This document shows positions 50,616 to 58,849 of a stretch of 64,000 nt of DNA, piece by piece (the first letter of the stretch is position 1; each line of letters begins with the position of its first letter). A program made the position numbers and the translations under genes. The stretch is from Pseudomonas helleri. GTDB lineage: Bacteria > Pseudomonadota > Gammaproteobacteria > Pseudomonadales > Pseudomonadaceae. The stretch lies in the NCBI RefSeq assembly GCF_001043025.1, contig NZ_JYLD01000008.1:1-64000 (forward strand), read 5' to 3'. The notes beneath the pieces are model-generated. The model was not told the origin of the DNA. It saw only the letters and a program-made list of their open reading frames with translations, and did no database searches.

Positions 50616-52772
50616 ATGCCCCTGATTGATGAAGTTCAAAGCCTGTGCGAGCGCTTGGCGCCTTTGGGCTGGCATGACCTGTTGTTGCTGCACGGTCTGG
50701 ATATTCAGGCCCGCCCGCTGGCTGAAGAGTTGAGCAAGGTGTTGGCGGTTGACCGTTCGGTTAAAGGCTTTGAAGACTTTTCGTTGCAGGGCACACGGGC
50801 CATCGAAGCCGGCAACCCTGCACGCAGTTTGCTCTACCACGCCTTGGCGTCGCCCAATGTGCTGCAGGCTGCCAATGGTGATGCACTTACCGACTTTGCC
50901 ACTGCGGCAGAACTCGAGACACTGCTCAACTACGTCTATGGCGTTGCCCTGCCTTCGCTTGAAGCGCTGCAGGCGCAGGCGGGCGCCAACGCGACCCTGG
51001 GGCTGGTGGTGTTTGCCACCGAGTATCGTCCCCGTGCCGATACCCCTCACCACCAGCATGCCGACCTGTGCTTTTGTCGCACAGGCATTGCCCGCGTCGG
51101 CACTGCGCCCGCCCTGTATGACCCGCAATTGCGCGGATTCACGCCTTTTGTCGAGGCGCAGCCACAGGCTATGCGGGTTATCCCTGCGCGCTTCGGTGTC
51201 TATGTGGCCGTACGGGATAAAGGACAGACGGGGCCAGGATGGGTCGAGGGAGACGACCAACTGGATTTTTGGCGGCCCTTGCACAAAGTGTTCAACGGCA
51301 CGCAATGCATTGACGGTTTTGACCTGCAAGCAGACCTGCAGGCTTTTCACGTCAATGAAAAGCTGCGCCAGTTTCATCTGCGCAGAGGCCAAGAGGCGGA
51401 CTGGTTCGAGCCCGACATCTCGCAGCCGCCATTTGTGCAGACTCAAGCCCTTGCCGAGTGGGCAGACAGTCAGCTGAACGGGCCGGGTTTATGCGTACCG
51501 GTTGCGAAACCCAGGCTGGTTGAACCCGCTGAATACCAAGGCAAGCCGGTTTCTTTCAGCGTTCCGCCCAAGGCCAACTTTGATTACATCATCAATAAAC
51601 GCTATCAACTGCTGGACGACGGTTCAATTCGCGATTTAAACAACGAGCCGGACGTCGAGGCGATTGTCGAGGCGGGCAACTATCACGTTCTGCACTTTAT
51701 CGACTTCACTGCCGAAGGTTGGGTCAAGGCTCATTGCCCTGCCTTGAATGCCGCTATCGGGTTGAATGTGGCGGCCTATTCGATTCTGGCCGCGCCCGAT
51801 TTCTACCCGGCCTGCGGGCAAGCTCAGTTGGGCGAATGGGCGCAAGAGCAAGGCTTTCCCGAGCCAATTTGGTACGTCACATTGCAGGCGCTTTCTGAGC
51901 GACGAGTTGCGGGTAATCCTGACCTGATGGGCGGGCATTTTGTCCTCGAAGACAAAAGCATCACGGCTGTATTGACCGCAGGTGCACCTTCGGAGCAAGG
52001 GCAAACCGTTGGCGATTCGGCGAGTGCAAAGCGCCAGTCCTGTCTGGCGGACACGGCGGCGGGCACCTTCAGCCCCGGTTGGGAGATTGCCGGTGATGGC
52101 CAAGGGTTTGTAACTAAGTACTTGTGTGCTTATTTGCTGGGCAGCCCGTTCACAGAGGATGTGCGGATCTGCTCGGCAGCCGGGGGCTACTGGCCTGCAG
52201 TCACCCCGGACAGCGCAAGGACCTTTGAGCCCTATGTGTCCAAACCGACGATTATTCCTCTGACGGATGCCGAAATAGGGTTGCTGGAGCAAACGTCCTG
52301 GGATGGGCTGACGGGGCCGCGCCTGATCACCGTGGATGGGCGTCAAGTGGTCGAATGCACGGCGTATGCGTACAGCGATTACACCCGTAATGCACTGGAC
52401 GGGCAATTGTCGTTGCACCTGACAGGGCAGACCTCCCAAGCCGAGTATCAGCAGCGGATTCTGGCCATGCAGTCAGCCTATGCCGCAGTAGATGCCAATA
52501 CCCGTGCAGAACAGGGCCTGTGGTCAGTGTTGTCCTTCACGTCGGTCGATGGCGTTGACTGGGCGTTGCCAAGAGCCGATTTAAAAGCATGGTCCCTGTT
52601 GCAGGAACAGGTGTTTTTCTTTCGGATTTACCGCTACGGCACCATCTCGCCCCCCGCCGATTACACCAAGCGGCACATAGAGGTACTCGAACTGGTTGAG
52701 CTTTATATCGGTGATGAGTCCTTGCTGATAAAGCGCAACGACCAACCCTGGCAGATAACACCGCGTGGCTGA
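50616..52772 (+). CDS. divergent LodA/GoxA-like protein, candidate CTQ-dependent amino-acid oxidase
   Basis: A 718-residue protein without signal peptide. Its C-terminal third follows the order seen in LodA/GoxA oxidases: SPGWE (486-490), Cys519 in the stretch DVRICSAAGGYWPA, then a Trp (562) in TSWDGLTGPRLI. In LodA the quinone cofactor CTQ forms from Cys516 and Trp581; here Cys519 and Trp562 are the best candidates. TGIARVGTAPALYD (about 156-169) also recalls the LodA IGVARxGNS motif, but it is internal rather than N-terminal. The first ~140 residues resemble nothing I know. The start 50616 has GGAG upstream; a TTG at 50568 is less likely. A LodB-like flavoprotein gene overlaps its end, which strongly supports the assignment. 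Confidence 0.6.
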   Translation: MPLIDEVQSLCERLAPLGWHDLLLLHGLDIQARPLAEELSKVLAVDRSVKGFEDFSLQGTRAIEAGNPARSLLYHALASPNVLQAANGDALTDFATAAELETLLNYVYGVALPSLEALQAQAGANATLGLVVFATEYRPRADTPHHQHADLCFCRTGIARVGTAPALYDPQLRGFTPFVEAQPQAMRVIPARFGVYVAVRDKGQTGPGWVEGDDQLDFWRPLHKVFNGTQCIDGFDLQADLQAFHVNEKLRQFHLRRGQEADWFEPDISQPPFVQTQALAEWADSQLNGPGLCVPVAKPRLVEPAEYQGKPVSFSVPPKANFDYIINKRYQLLDDGSIRDLNNEPDVEAIVEAGNYHVLHFIDFTAEGWVKAHCPALNAAIGLNVAAYSILAAPDFYPACGQAQLGEWAQEQGFPEPIWYVTLQALSERRVAGNPDLMGGHFVLEDKSITAVLTAGAPSEQGQTVGDSASAKRQSCLADTAAGTFSPGWEIAGDGQGFVTKYLCAYLLGSPFTEDVRICSAAGGYWPAVTPDSARTFEPYVSKPTIIPLTDAEIGLLEQTSWDGLTGPRLITVDGRQVVECTAYAYSDYTRNALDGQLSLHLTGQTSQAEYQQRILAMQSAYAAVDANTRAEQGLWSVLSFTSVDGVDWALPRADLKAWSLLQEQVFFFRIYRYGTISPPADYTKRHIEVLELVELYIGDESLLIKRNDQPWQITPRG

Positions 52773-53790
52773 TCGGGATGTGGTCATTGTTGGCGCCGGC
52801 CCGGCCGGTACGGCTGCCGCCATTTTATGTGCGCAGCGCGGGTTGCGGGTGACATTGCTGGAGCAAGCGGTTTTCCCTCGCACTCGTCCAGGAGAAACAT
52901 TGCCCCCCGGGGTTGAGGCCGTGCTGGACCAACTTGGTATCGCGCAAGCAATCAACCAGGGCGGCTTTTTGCGTCACCCGGGCCATGCCGTGAAATGGGC
53001 GGGGGAGCGTTTGTTCAGCGCGTTTGGTGAGAGCGCTAGCGGGCCGGCGCTGGGGTATCAAATCCCGCGCGAGATACTCGACAGCCTGCTCTTGGCCCGT
53101 GCCGCCGGTTTGGGCGTTGACGTGGTGCAGCCGTGTCGAGTGCTGGGTGTGCTGCACGACCGGCAGCAAGTCTGCGGTGTCAGCACGGCACAAGGTGACC
53201 TGCTGGCGGCATGGGTCATTGACGCCAGCGGAGGCAATGGCTGGTTGTCGCGCCAGCTGGGCTTGCCCTGGCGCACTTATTCCCCCCGGTTGCTCGCCCA
53301 CTATGGCTATGCAACGGGCGACTTGCCTGAAGGCGCTGAGGTGTGCGGGATAGATGCTGATCCGTTTGGCTGGTACTGGATGGCGAAGATTCACAGTGAT
53401 TTCTACCACTGGACGCGCCTGTGTTTTACCAACGCGGGCCACCATCAGGCTGTCCCGCCAGCGGTTTTCAAACCGTTGCGTGCCAGTGGTCCCGTGCGCG
53501 GTGCTGATGTGACTTGGCGGCTCTGTCAGCAGGCCAGTGGCGACGGTTTTTTTATCGCGGGCGATTCTGCTTTCGTGCTCGACCCTTCATCCGGGCACGG
53601 CGTACTCAAGGCACTGATGACGGGCATGATGGCTGCGCATGCTGTGGTTGAGTCCCTGAGCACCCCTTGGCAGGTGCTAAGCATCCAGCAGCAATATCAG
53701 TACTGGATCAACGACTGGTTTAATCGTGATCGGCTCAAAATGAGTGAGTTTTATCGCACTCATCCATTTGCACCTGAGTGGTGCGATTAG
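52765..53790 (+). CDS. LodB-like FAD flavoprotein (tryptophan-halogenase-type monooxygenase fold)
   Basis: A 341-residue flavoprotein. The FAD motif is DVVIVGAGPAGTAAAILCAQRG at 5-26, followed by PRTRPGETLPPGVEAVLDQLG and the second FAD region FIAGDSAFVLDPSSGHGVLKALMTG (about 258-282). It starts with GTG and overlaps the LodA-like gene by eight bases, so translation is coupled. LodB proteins are needed to build the tryptophylquinone cofactor in LodA, probably by hydroxylating the tryptophan. Halogenases share the fold, but a halogenase would show WxWxIP, which is absent. Confidence 0.75.
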   Translation: MADRDVVIVGAGPAGTAAAILCAQRGLRVTLLEQAVFPRTRPGETLPPGVEAVLDQLGIAQAINQGGFLRHPGHAVKWAGERLFSAFGESASGPALGYQIPREILDSLLLARAAGLGVDVVQPCRVLGVLHDRQQVCGVSTAQGDLLAAWVIDASGGNGWLSRQLGLPWRTYSPRLLAHYGYATGDLPEGAEVCGIDADPFGWYWMAKIHSDFYHWTRLCFTNAGHHQAVPPAVFKPLRASGPVRGADVTWRLCQQASGDGFFIAGDSAFVLDPSSGHGVLKALMTGMMAAHAVVESLSTPWQVLSIQQQYQYWINDWFNRDRLKMSEFYRTHPFAPEWCD

Positions 53791-53805
53791 TTCACGCTGT
53801 AGGAG

Positions 53806-54255
53806 GGGCCGCCCCGTCTTCGACGCCGCGCTGTCGCGCAGCAAACAAGCCGCCGAGTATCTTCAGCATCCCCCAATCGGTTCCCTCTCCTTCGGGAGAG
53901 GCGTGGTGAGGGGGCTCTTGACTTGAGTACATATCCGTTGCTGCGGCAACGGCCACTTAGGGTTCCGGCCTTACGCCGCGTCACTTTGCAAAAGCGGCAA
54001 AGTAACCAAAACGCTTTTGCCCCTACCCCTCGGTGCCTCGCTTTGGCTCGGCATGCCCTCACCACAGGCCTTGCTCCGTAGGCCCGCCGCGATCGGCCAT
54101 CCATGGCCTTGTCGCGGCTAACCCGGCGTCCTGCCGGGTTACCCACTGCGCAAAACCTGCGTTCGGCCAGCGTGGTTTAATGGGGCCTTTTAGATCAAGA
54201 TCAAAAGCAAGATCTAGATCAAAAGATCGCGAGCAAGCTCGCTCCTACAGGGGGT
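53806..54255 (+). repeat. long mosaic intergenic repeat
   Basis: About 450 bp following the LodB-like gene, nearly identical to the reverse complement of 24225-24670. It contains the CCCTCTCC/GGAGAGG, CCGTTGC/GCAACGG, GGCCATCCATGGCC and AACCCGGC/GCCGGGTT hairpins and ends in a REP unit (about 54226-54250). It fills the 487-bp gap 53791-54277. The short frames inside lack binding sites and are shared only because the DNA is repeated, so it is treated as non-coding. Confidence 0.85.
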
Positions 54256-54277
54256 TGTGCAGCGCTACGCGGCTAGA

Positions 54278-54649
54278 TCAGGCAAACCATTTGTTCCGGG
54301 CTTCTGCCAGCAGTTCGTGCATGAGCGCTTCAACATCAGAGACGCTCAGTTTGCTGAATATGTGCTCGTCTTCGAATGTCCACTGCTTGCTGAAAATACC
54401 CACCACACCTTCGGCATGGGCTTGCACGGTCTCCCACTCCAGGGTGTCATTGCCCAGTGCCAGCAAGTCTTGACTGAACGTCACTTTGGGTTCGATCACA
54501 CTGTGAACCGTGGTGATGTAGAGTTGCTCGCAGTCGGTCCCGTGCTGCTTGAGTCGTTCATTAAGAAAATCGCGCACCTGAGCGTTGTAGGCGCCAGCGC
54601 CTGCTTTGCCAGCCACCACGGGAGCGTCATTGTTGTCGATCATGTTCAA
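54278..54649 (-). CDS. hypothetical protein with TTG start
   Basis: A 123-residue acidic cytoplasmic protein (DAPVVAGKAGAGAYNAQVRDFLNERLKQHG, WETVQAHAEGVVGIFSKQWTFEDEHIFSKLSVSDVEALMHELLAEARNKW). No family recognised. AAGGAG lies seven bases before TTG 54649 and thirteen before the next ATG (54643), so TTG is the likelier start. The C-terminal half is predicted to be helical. It follows the amino-acid ABC permeases in the same direction, but the gap of 141 bp holds an inverted repeat, so co-transcription is uncertain. Confidence 0.6.
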   Translation of the reverse strand: MNMIDNNDAPVVAGKAGAGAYNAQVRDFLNERLKQHGTDCEQLYITTVHSVIEPKVTFSQDLLALGNDTLEWETVQAHAEGVVGIFSKQWTFEDEHIFSKLSVSDVEALMHELLAEARNKWFA

Positions 54650-54669
54650 GGTAAAACTCCTTTTATTAC

Positions 54670-54712
54670 AGCCGGCCTATCCAGCTTCATGCTGTGAGAA
54701 ATTCGGCCGGCT
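54670..54712. repeat. inverted repeat between permease gene and TTG-start gene
   Basis: AGCCGGCC (54670-54677) and GGCCGGCT (54705-54712) are exact inverted repeats with a 27-base loop. On the minus strand a TTTTA precedes the stem and no T-run follows. It may be a transcript end or a processing site. Confidence 0.4.
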
Positions 54713-54790
54713 AAAACCTTTCGATGACCTATTGGAACGCTTATTGGTTGTGTGCTTGCGGTACATAGTTATGGCACGTTGTAACAGCAG

Positions 54791-55474
54791 TTATCGGGGC
54801 TGGGCCTTGGGCTTGATCAGCCGGTTGGCAATCAGGTCCAGGCTGCTGCAAAACACGAAGTACACCAGCGCGACAAACAGGTAGATCTCGGTCGGGTGCA
54901 CCATTACCCGGTTGCTGACCTGGGTCGCCACAAACGACAGCTCCCCCACGCCAATCACGTACGCCAGCGACGTGTCCTTGATCAGTGAAATCCATTGGTT
55001 GAGGAATGAAGGCAGCATCATCGGCAATGCCTGCGGCAGGATGATCAAGCGCAACACTTGCCATGTGCCCAGCCCCAACGCTTTGCCCGCCGCCCATTGC
55101 CCCGCCGGTAAACTGCTGATGCCCGCGTACACCGAATGCGCAAGGTAGGCGCCGCCAATCAACGACAGGGCGCAGACCACGGTGGCCAATGCCGGTACAT
55201 CGACATTGAACACAATCGGCAGCAGAAAGTAGCTCCAGAAAATCAGCATCAGCACCGGAATGGCCCGCAAAAACCCCAGTACGCCGAGTAATACCCAGCG
55301 CACTTTAGAGCGAATCATCACCAGGGCAATGCCCAGCAACAGGCCCAAGATGGCCGAAATCACCCCCGAAAACAGGCTCAACACCAGCGTCAATGCAGCC
55401 CCGCCCAGCGGGCCGTTGGGGTAGGCGCCGATCAAGAAGTACGACAGGTTGTCGCTAATTACCGAAAAGTCCAT
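54791..55474 (-). CDS. amino-acid ABC transporter permease (GltK/HisM type)
   Basis: A 227-residue inner-membrane permease of the His/Glu/Gln/Arg family. The coupling loop is seen around AGISSLPAGQWAAGKALGLGTWQVLRLIILPQALP (about 117-151). Five hydrophobic segments are visible. It begins three bases after the stop of the first permease, so they form a heterodimeric channel. No ATP-binding gene follows; the ATPase must be encoded elsewhere. Confidence 0.9.
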   Translation of the reverse strand: MDFSVISDNLSYFLIGAYPNGPLGGAALTLVLSLFSGVISAILGLLLGIALVMIRSKVRWVLLGVLGFLRAIPVLMLIFWSYFLLPIVFNVDVPALATVVCALSLIGGAYLAHSVYAGISSLPAGQWAAGKALGLGTWQVLRLIILPQALPMMLPSFLNQWISLIKDTSLAYVIGVGELSFVATQVSNRVMVHPTEIYLFVALVYFVFCSSLDLIANRLIKPKAQPR

Positions 55475-55477
55475 GGC

Positions 55478-56206
55478 TTAGAGTACTCCCTGCCGATACC
55501 ACTTGCTGCGCGCAATCAACTGCCCGATGACTTCAAGCAGGGCGATGCTCAACACATACAGCAAAGTGGCGAAACCAAAGGCCTGGAAGGTCTTGAAGGT
55601 TTCGGTCTCGACCTGACGCGACGCATAAGACAGCTCCGCCAAGCCGATGGCCATGGTCAGCGATGAGTTTTTCAGGGCATTCATGTATTGCCCCAGCAGG
55701 GGCCCCAGTGCGGTGCGCAGGGCTTGCGGGAAGACGATGTAACGCCACACTTGCGCCGGCTTGAAGCCCAGCGCCAACCCGGCGGCACGTTGCTCAAGGC
55801 GCACCGAACTGACGCCTGCGCGGAACTCCTCGCAAATAAATGCCGCGGTGTAGAGCATCAGGCCCCAGAAACCGGCAAGAAACTCAAAGGACGGCCATTC
55901 AAGCTCGAACAGACCCAGGTCCAGACTGCGCGGCTGGTTAAGCCACACCACCAAGCCTTCGGGCAGCATCGCCGTAACCCCGAAGTACCAGAAAAACAGT
56001 TGCACCAGCAGCGGCGTATTACGAAACAGCGCCAGATATGCCCGTGCGGGCCATGACCAGAGGCGCGAGGGCGAGATCCTCGCCAGGCACAGCAAAAACC
56101 CCAGCCCGGTGGCTACCAGGCAGGTCAACAGCGAAAGGATCAGGGTGAGAACAAAACCATCGAACAGCCAATGCAGGTATTGCGGGGCAAGCAGTTCACC
56201 GAACAT
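55478..56206 (-). CDS. amino-acid ABC transporter permease (GltJ/HisQ type)
   Basis: A 242-residue inner-membrane permease. The coupling loop is FRAGVSSVRLEQRAAGLALGFKPAQVWRYIVFPQALR (about 127-163). I take ATG 56206 as start; a TTG at 56233 adds nine residues and has no better binding site. It lies between the binding protein and the second permease. Substrates of the family are polar amino acids such as glutamate, aspartate, glutamine or arginine. Confidence 0.9.
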   Translation of the reverse strand: MFGELLAPQYLHWLFDGFVLTLILSLLTCLVATGLGFLLCLARISPSRLWSWPARAYLALFRNTPLLVQLFFWYFGVTAMLPEGLVVWLNQPRSLDLGLFELEWPSFEFLAGFWGLMLYTAAFICEEFRAGVSSVRLEQRAAGLALGFKPAQVWRYIVFPQALRTALGPLLGQYMNALKNSSLTMAIGLAELSYASRQVETETFKTFQAFGFATLLYVLSIALLEVIGQLIARSKWYRQGVL

Positions 56207-56232
56207 AAACAACGTCCATCCAGAAACAAACA

Positions 56233-56259
56233 AACCCGTCCGGTTGTCCGTGACGGGTT
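56233..56259 (-). terminator. attenuator-like stem-loop after the binding-protein gene
   Basis: AACCCGTC (56233-56240) and GACGGGTT (56252-56259) form an 8-bp stem with an 11-base loop. On the minus strand it is followed by a T-rich run (TTTGTTTGTTTC). It probably ends part of the transcripts after the binding protein, giving it in excess over the permeases. Confidence 0.65.
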
Positions 56260-56280
56260 ATTCAGTGTTGCTAGCGCGAC

Positions 56281-57087
56281 TTAGCTCTTGTCGCCGATTT
56301 TGTACAGGCGGGTCAGCGGAGTTTTGGTGTCCGGGCCGAACCAGGTGTCATAAATTTTTTGCGCCTGGCCTTTGGCTTCAAGCTCGGTGAGGGTTTGGTT
56401 GACCACGTCGGTCAGACCTTGCTCGCCTTTTGGAATGCCCACGCCGATCAGGTCATTGGAAATGGTGAACGGCGGCACTTCGTACTTGTCTTTGTCCGGC
56501 ACATTGGCCAGCAAACCGATCAGTTTTGGGCCGTCCTGGGTAATCGCCTGGACGTTGCCATTGCGCAGGGCGGTGAAGGCGAACGGGGTGTCATCGTAGG
56601 CAATCACTTTGGCGCCCGGGAATTTCTCGCGCAGCACGCCTTCGTTGACCGTGCCTTTGTCGACGCCGACGCGCCATTTGTTCAGGTCTTCCTCGGATTT
56701 AAGGGTGCCTTTTTTGACGATAAATTGCTGGCCCGAGGCGAAGTACGGAATGCTGAAGTTCACCTGTTCGGCGCGTTCAGGGGTGATGGTGAAGTTGGCC
56801 AGTACCAGGTCGACCTTGTTGGAGAGCAACAGCGGTACGCGGTTGGCCGGGTTGGTCGGTTGCAGCTGCAGTTTCACGCCCAGCTTGTCGGCGATGGCCT
56901 TGGCGTAGTCCACGTCCAGACCTTCAATTTGCTTGCTTTTAGCGTCCACAAAACCGAATGGCGGGTTGCTGTCAAACGAAGCCACGCGCAGTACGCCGGA
57001 CTTTTTGATGTCATCCAGACGATCAGCGTGGGCCAGGCCCGACAAAACAGCCAATGTCAGCGCGGTGAGGGCAGTGAGTTTTTTCAT
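56281..57087 (-). CDS. periplasmic amino-acid-binding protein
   Basis: A 268-residue binding protein with a signal peptide (about 1-22, KKLTALTALTLAVLSGLAHA). RLDDIKKSGVLRVASFDSNPPFGFVDAKSKQIEGLDVDYAKAIADKLGVKLQLQPTNPANRVPLLLSNKVDLVLANFTITPERAEQVNFS is the usual SBP_bac_3 opening, with Arg in the NRVPLL helix for the ligand carboxylate. The start 57087 has GAGAACGA upstream. An AT-rich promoter region (57100-57190) precedes it. It is the first gene of the importer; the ligand is a polar amino acid, not resolved. Confidence 0.9.
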   Translation of the reverse strand: MKKLTALTALTLAVLSGLAHADRLDDIKKSGVLRVASFDSNPPFGFVDAKSKQIEGLDVDYAKAIADKLGVKLQLQPTNPANRVPLLLSNKVDLVLANFTITPERAEQVNFSIPYFASGQQFIVKKGTLKSEEDLNKWRVGVDKGTVNEGVLREKFPGAKVIAYDDTPFAFTALRNGNVQAITQDGPKLIGLLANVPDKDKYEVPPFTISNDLIGVGIPKGEQGLTDVVNQTLTELEAKGQAQKIYDTWFGPDTKTPLTRLYKIGDKS

Positions 57088-57193
57088 TTCGTTCTCATCA
57101 TGAGTTAGAAGATTTATGACGAGAGTTTTGCAGGAAAATAATCTTTTAAAAAAGAATATAAAACGATTTAAATATTCCATTTGCTTATATGTC

Positions 57194-57261
57194 TGTAGGA
57201 GCGAGCTTGCCTCGCGATCTTTTAAAAGATCAAAAGATCGCGAGGCAAGCTCGCTCCTACA
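57194..57261. repeat. paired REP hairpin
   Basis: Two inverted REP units (TGTAGGAGCGAGCTTGCCTC ... CTCGCTCCTACA) form a perfect stem of about 30 bp with an eight-base centre. It lies seven bases after the stop of the yejF-like gene and marks the boundary between the two ABC operons. Confidence 0.9.
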
Positions 57262-57267
57262 GCCGGT

Positions 57268-58848
57268 TCAAACCGTTACGCTGCTCGCTTGTAACAGCTC
57301 GCGGGTGTACGGGTGTTGCGGGTTGTCGAACAGGGTTTGCGCGTCACCTTGTTCCACCACTTTGCCGTCCTTGATCACGATCATGTCGTGGGCCAGGGCA
57401 TGCACCACCGCCAGATCGTGGCTGATAAACAGGTAGGTCAGGCCATGCCGGGCCTGCAAGTCACGGAGTAAATCCACCACTTGTTTTTGCACGGTGCGGT
57501 CCAGTGCCGAGGTCGGTTCGTCGAGCAGGATCAGGGCCGGTTCCATGATCAGCGCCCGGGCGATGGAGATGCGCTGGCGCTGGCCGCCCGAGAATTCGTG
57601 CGGGTAGCGGTGGCGGCTCTCCGGGTCGAGCCCCACCTCTTGCAGCACGCGAATCACCGCGGCTTCACGTTCTTGTTCGGTGCCGATGTCGTGAGCCAGC
57701 AAACCCTCACTGATGATCTGCTGCACCGACATGCGCGGGCTCAAGCTGCCGAAGGGGTCCTGGAACACCACCTGCATTTGCCGACGCAACGGACGCAGCA
57801 GGTCCTGATTAAGCAGGTTGAGCTGTTTGTTGCCAAAACGGATGTCGCCCTCAGACTCCACCAACCGCAAGATCGCCTGGCCCAAGGTCGATTTGCCCGA
57901 GCCGGACTCGCCAACAATGCCCAGGGTCTTGCCTTTTTTCAGCTCAAAACTGACCCCGTCCACGGCCTTCACGTAATGCCGCTCGCGACTGAACAGGGGC
58001 TTGGGCAGGGGAAACCAGACTTTCAAATCGTCGACTTCCAGCAGGTTGTGCCGGTAATCGCAGGGCACCGGGCTGCCGCTGGGTTCGGCCTCGATCAGCA
58101 TGCGGCTATAGGGGTGTTGCGGGGCGCGGAACAACGCTTCGCAGGTGGCCTGCTCGACAATTTCACCGCCGCGCATCACGCACACGCGCTGGGCGATTTT
58201 GCGCACCAGGTTGAGGTCGTGGCTGATCAGCAATAACGACATGCCCAGGCGCTGTTGCAGGTCGATCAGCAGTTCAAGAATCTTCTGCTGCACGGTGACG
58301 TCCAGCGCGGTGGTCGGCTCGTCGGCGATCAACAATTCAGGTTCGTTGGCCAGCGCCATGGCGATCATCACCCGCTGGCGCTGGCCGCCAGACAGCTGAT
58401 GCGGATACGCATTGAGGCGTTTGTGCGGGTCGCGAATACCCACCAGGGTCAGTAGTTCCAGGGTGCGTTCGCGGGCGGCGCGTTTTTTCAAGCCTTTATG
58501 GGTGATCAGCACTTCGCTGATTTGCTTTTCAACCGTGTGCAGCGGGTTGAGCGAGGTCATCGGCTCCTGGAAAATCATCGCGATGCGATTGCCGCGCAGG
58601 CTGCGCAACTGGCTGTCGCTGGCGTTTACCAGGTCGGTGCCGTTGTAGCGGATGCTGCCTTGGGTTTGCACACTCTTGCCCGGCAACAGGCGCAGGATCG
58701 AGTGCGCCGTCACCGACTTGCCCGAGCCCGATTCGCCCACCAGCGCCAGGCACTCACCCCGGTGAATATCCAGGTTGATGCCGTGCACCACTTCACGCCC
58801 GGCAAAGCCGACGCGCAGGTCACGTATTTCAATCAATGTGTCGTTCAT
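57268..58848 (-). CDS. yejF: peptide ABC transporter ATPase with two nucleotide domains (YejF type)
   Basis: A 526-residue duplicated ATPase. The first domain has Walker A GESGSGKS (38-45), signature LSGGQRQR and Walker [13 protein letters not shown]. The second has GESGSGKS (about 315), FSGGQRQR and [12 protein letters not shown]. Each domain is followed by a short oligopeptide-type C-terminal segment. The start is ATG 58848, one base after the YejE stop, with GGAG before it. It powers YejB/YejE uptake of oligopeptides, and of microcin C-like peptide antibiotics in enterobacteria. Confidence 0.92.
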   Translation of the reverse strand: MNDTLIEIRDLRVGFAGREVVHGINLDIHRGECLALVGESGSGKSVTAHSILRLLPGKSVQTQGSIRYNGTDLVNASDSQLRSLRGNRIAMIFQEPMTSLNPLHTVEKQISEVLITHKGLKKRAARERTLELLTLVGIRDPHKRLNAYPHQLSGGQRQRVMIAMALANEPELLIADEPTTALDVTVQQKILELLIDLQQRLGMSLLLISHDLNLVRKIAQRVCVMRGGEIVEQATCEALFRAPQHPYSRMLIEAEPSGSPVPCDYRHNLLEVDDLKVWFPLPKPLFSRERHYVKAVDGVSFELKKGKTLGIVGESGSGKSTLGQAILRLVESEGDIRFGNKQLNLLNQDLLRPLRRQMQVVFQDPFGSLSPRMSVQQIISEGLLAHDIGTEQEREAAVIRVLQEVGLDPESRHRYPHEFSGGQRQRISIARALIMEPALILLDEPTSALDRTVQKQVVDLLRDLQARHGLTYLFISHDLAVVHALAHDMIVIKDGKVVEQGDAQTLFDNPQHPYTRELLQASSVTV

Positions 58849-58849
58849 C

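Noticed and set aside
52765..53790. Flavin-dependent tryptophan halogenase
   Set aside because: The fold is shared, but the WxWxIP motif is absent and the gene overlaps a LodA-like gene, so a LodB-type role is preferred.
54033..54473. Short frames inside the long repeat (also 24220-24435 in the other copy)
   Set aside because: Shared only because the DNA is duplicated; no ribosome binding site, and one runs from the repeat into an unrelated gene.
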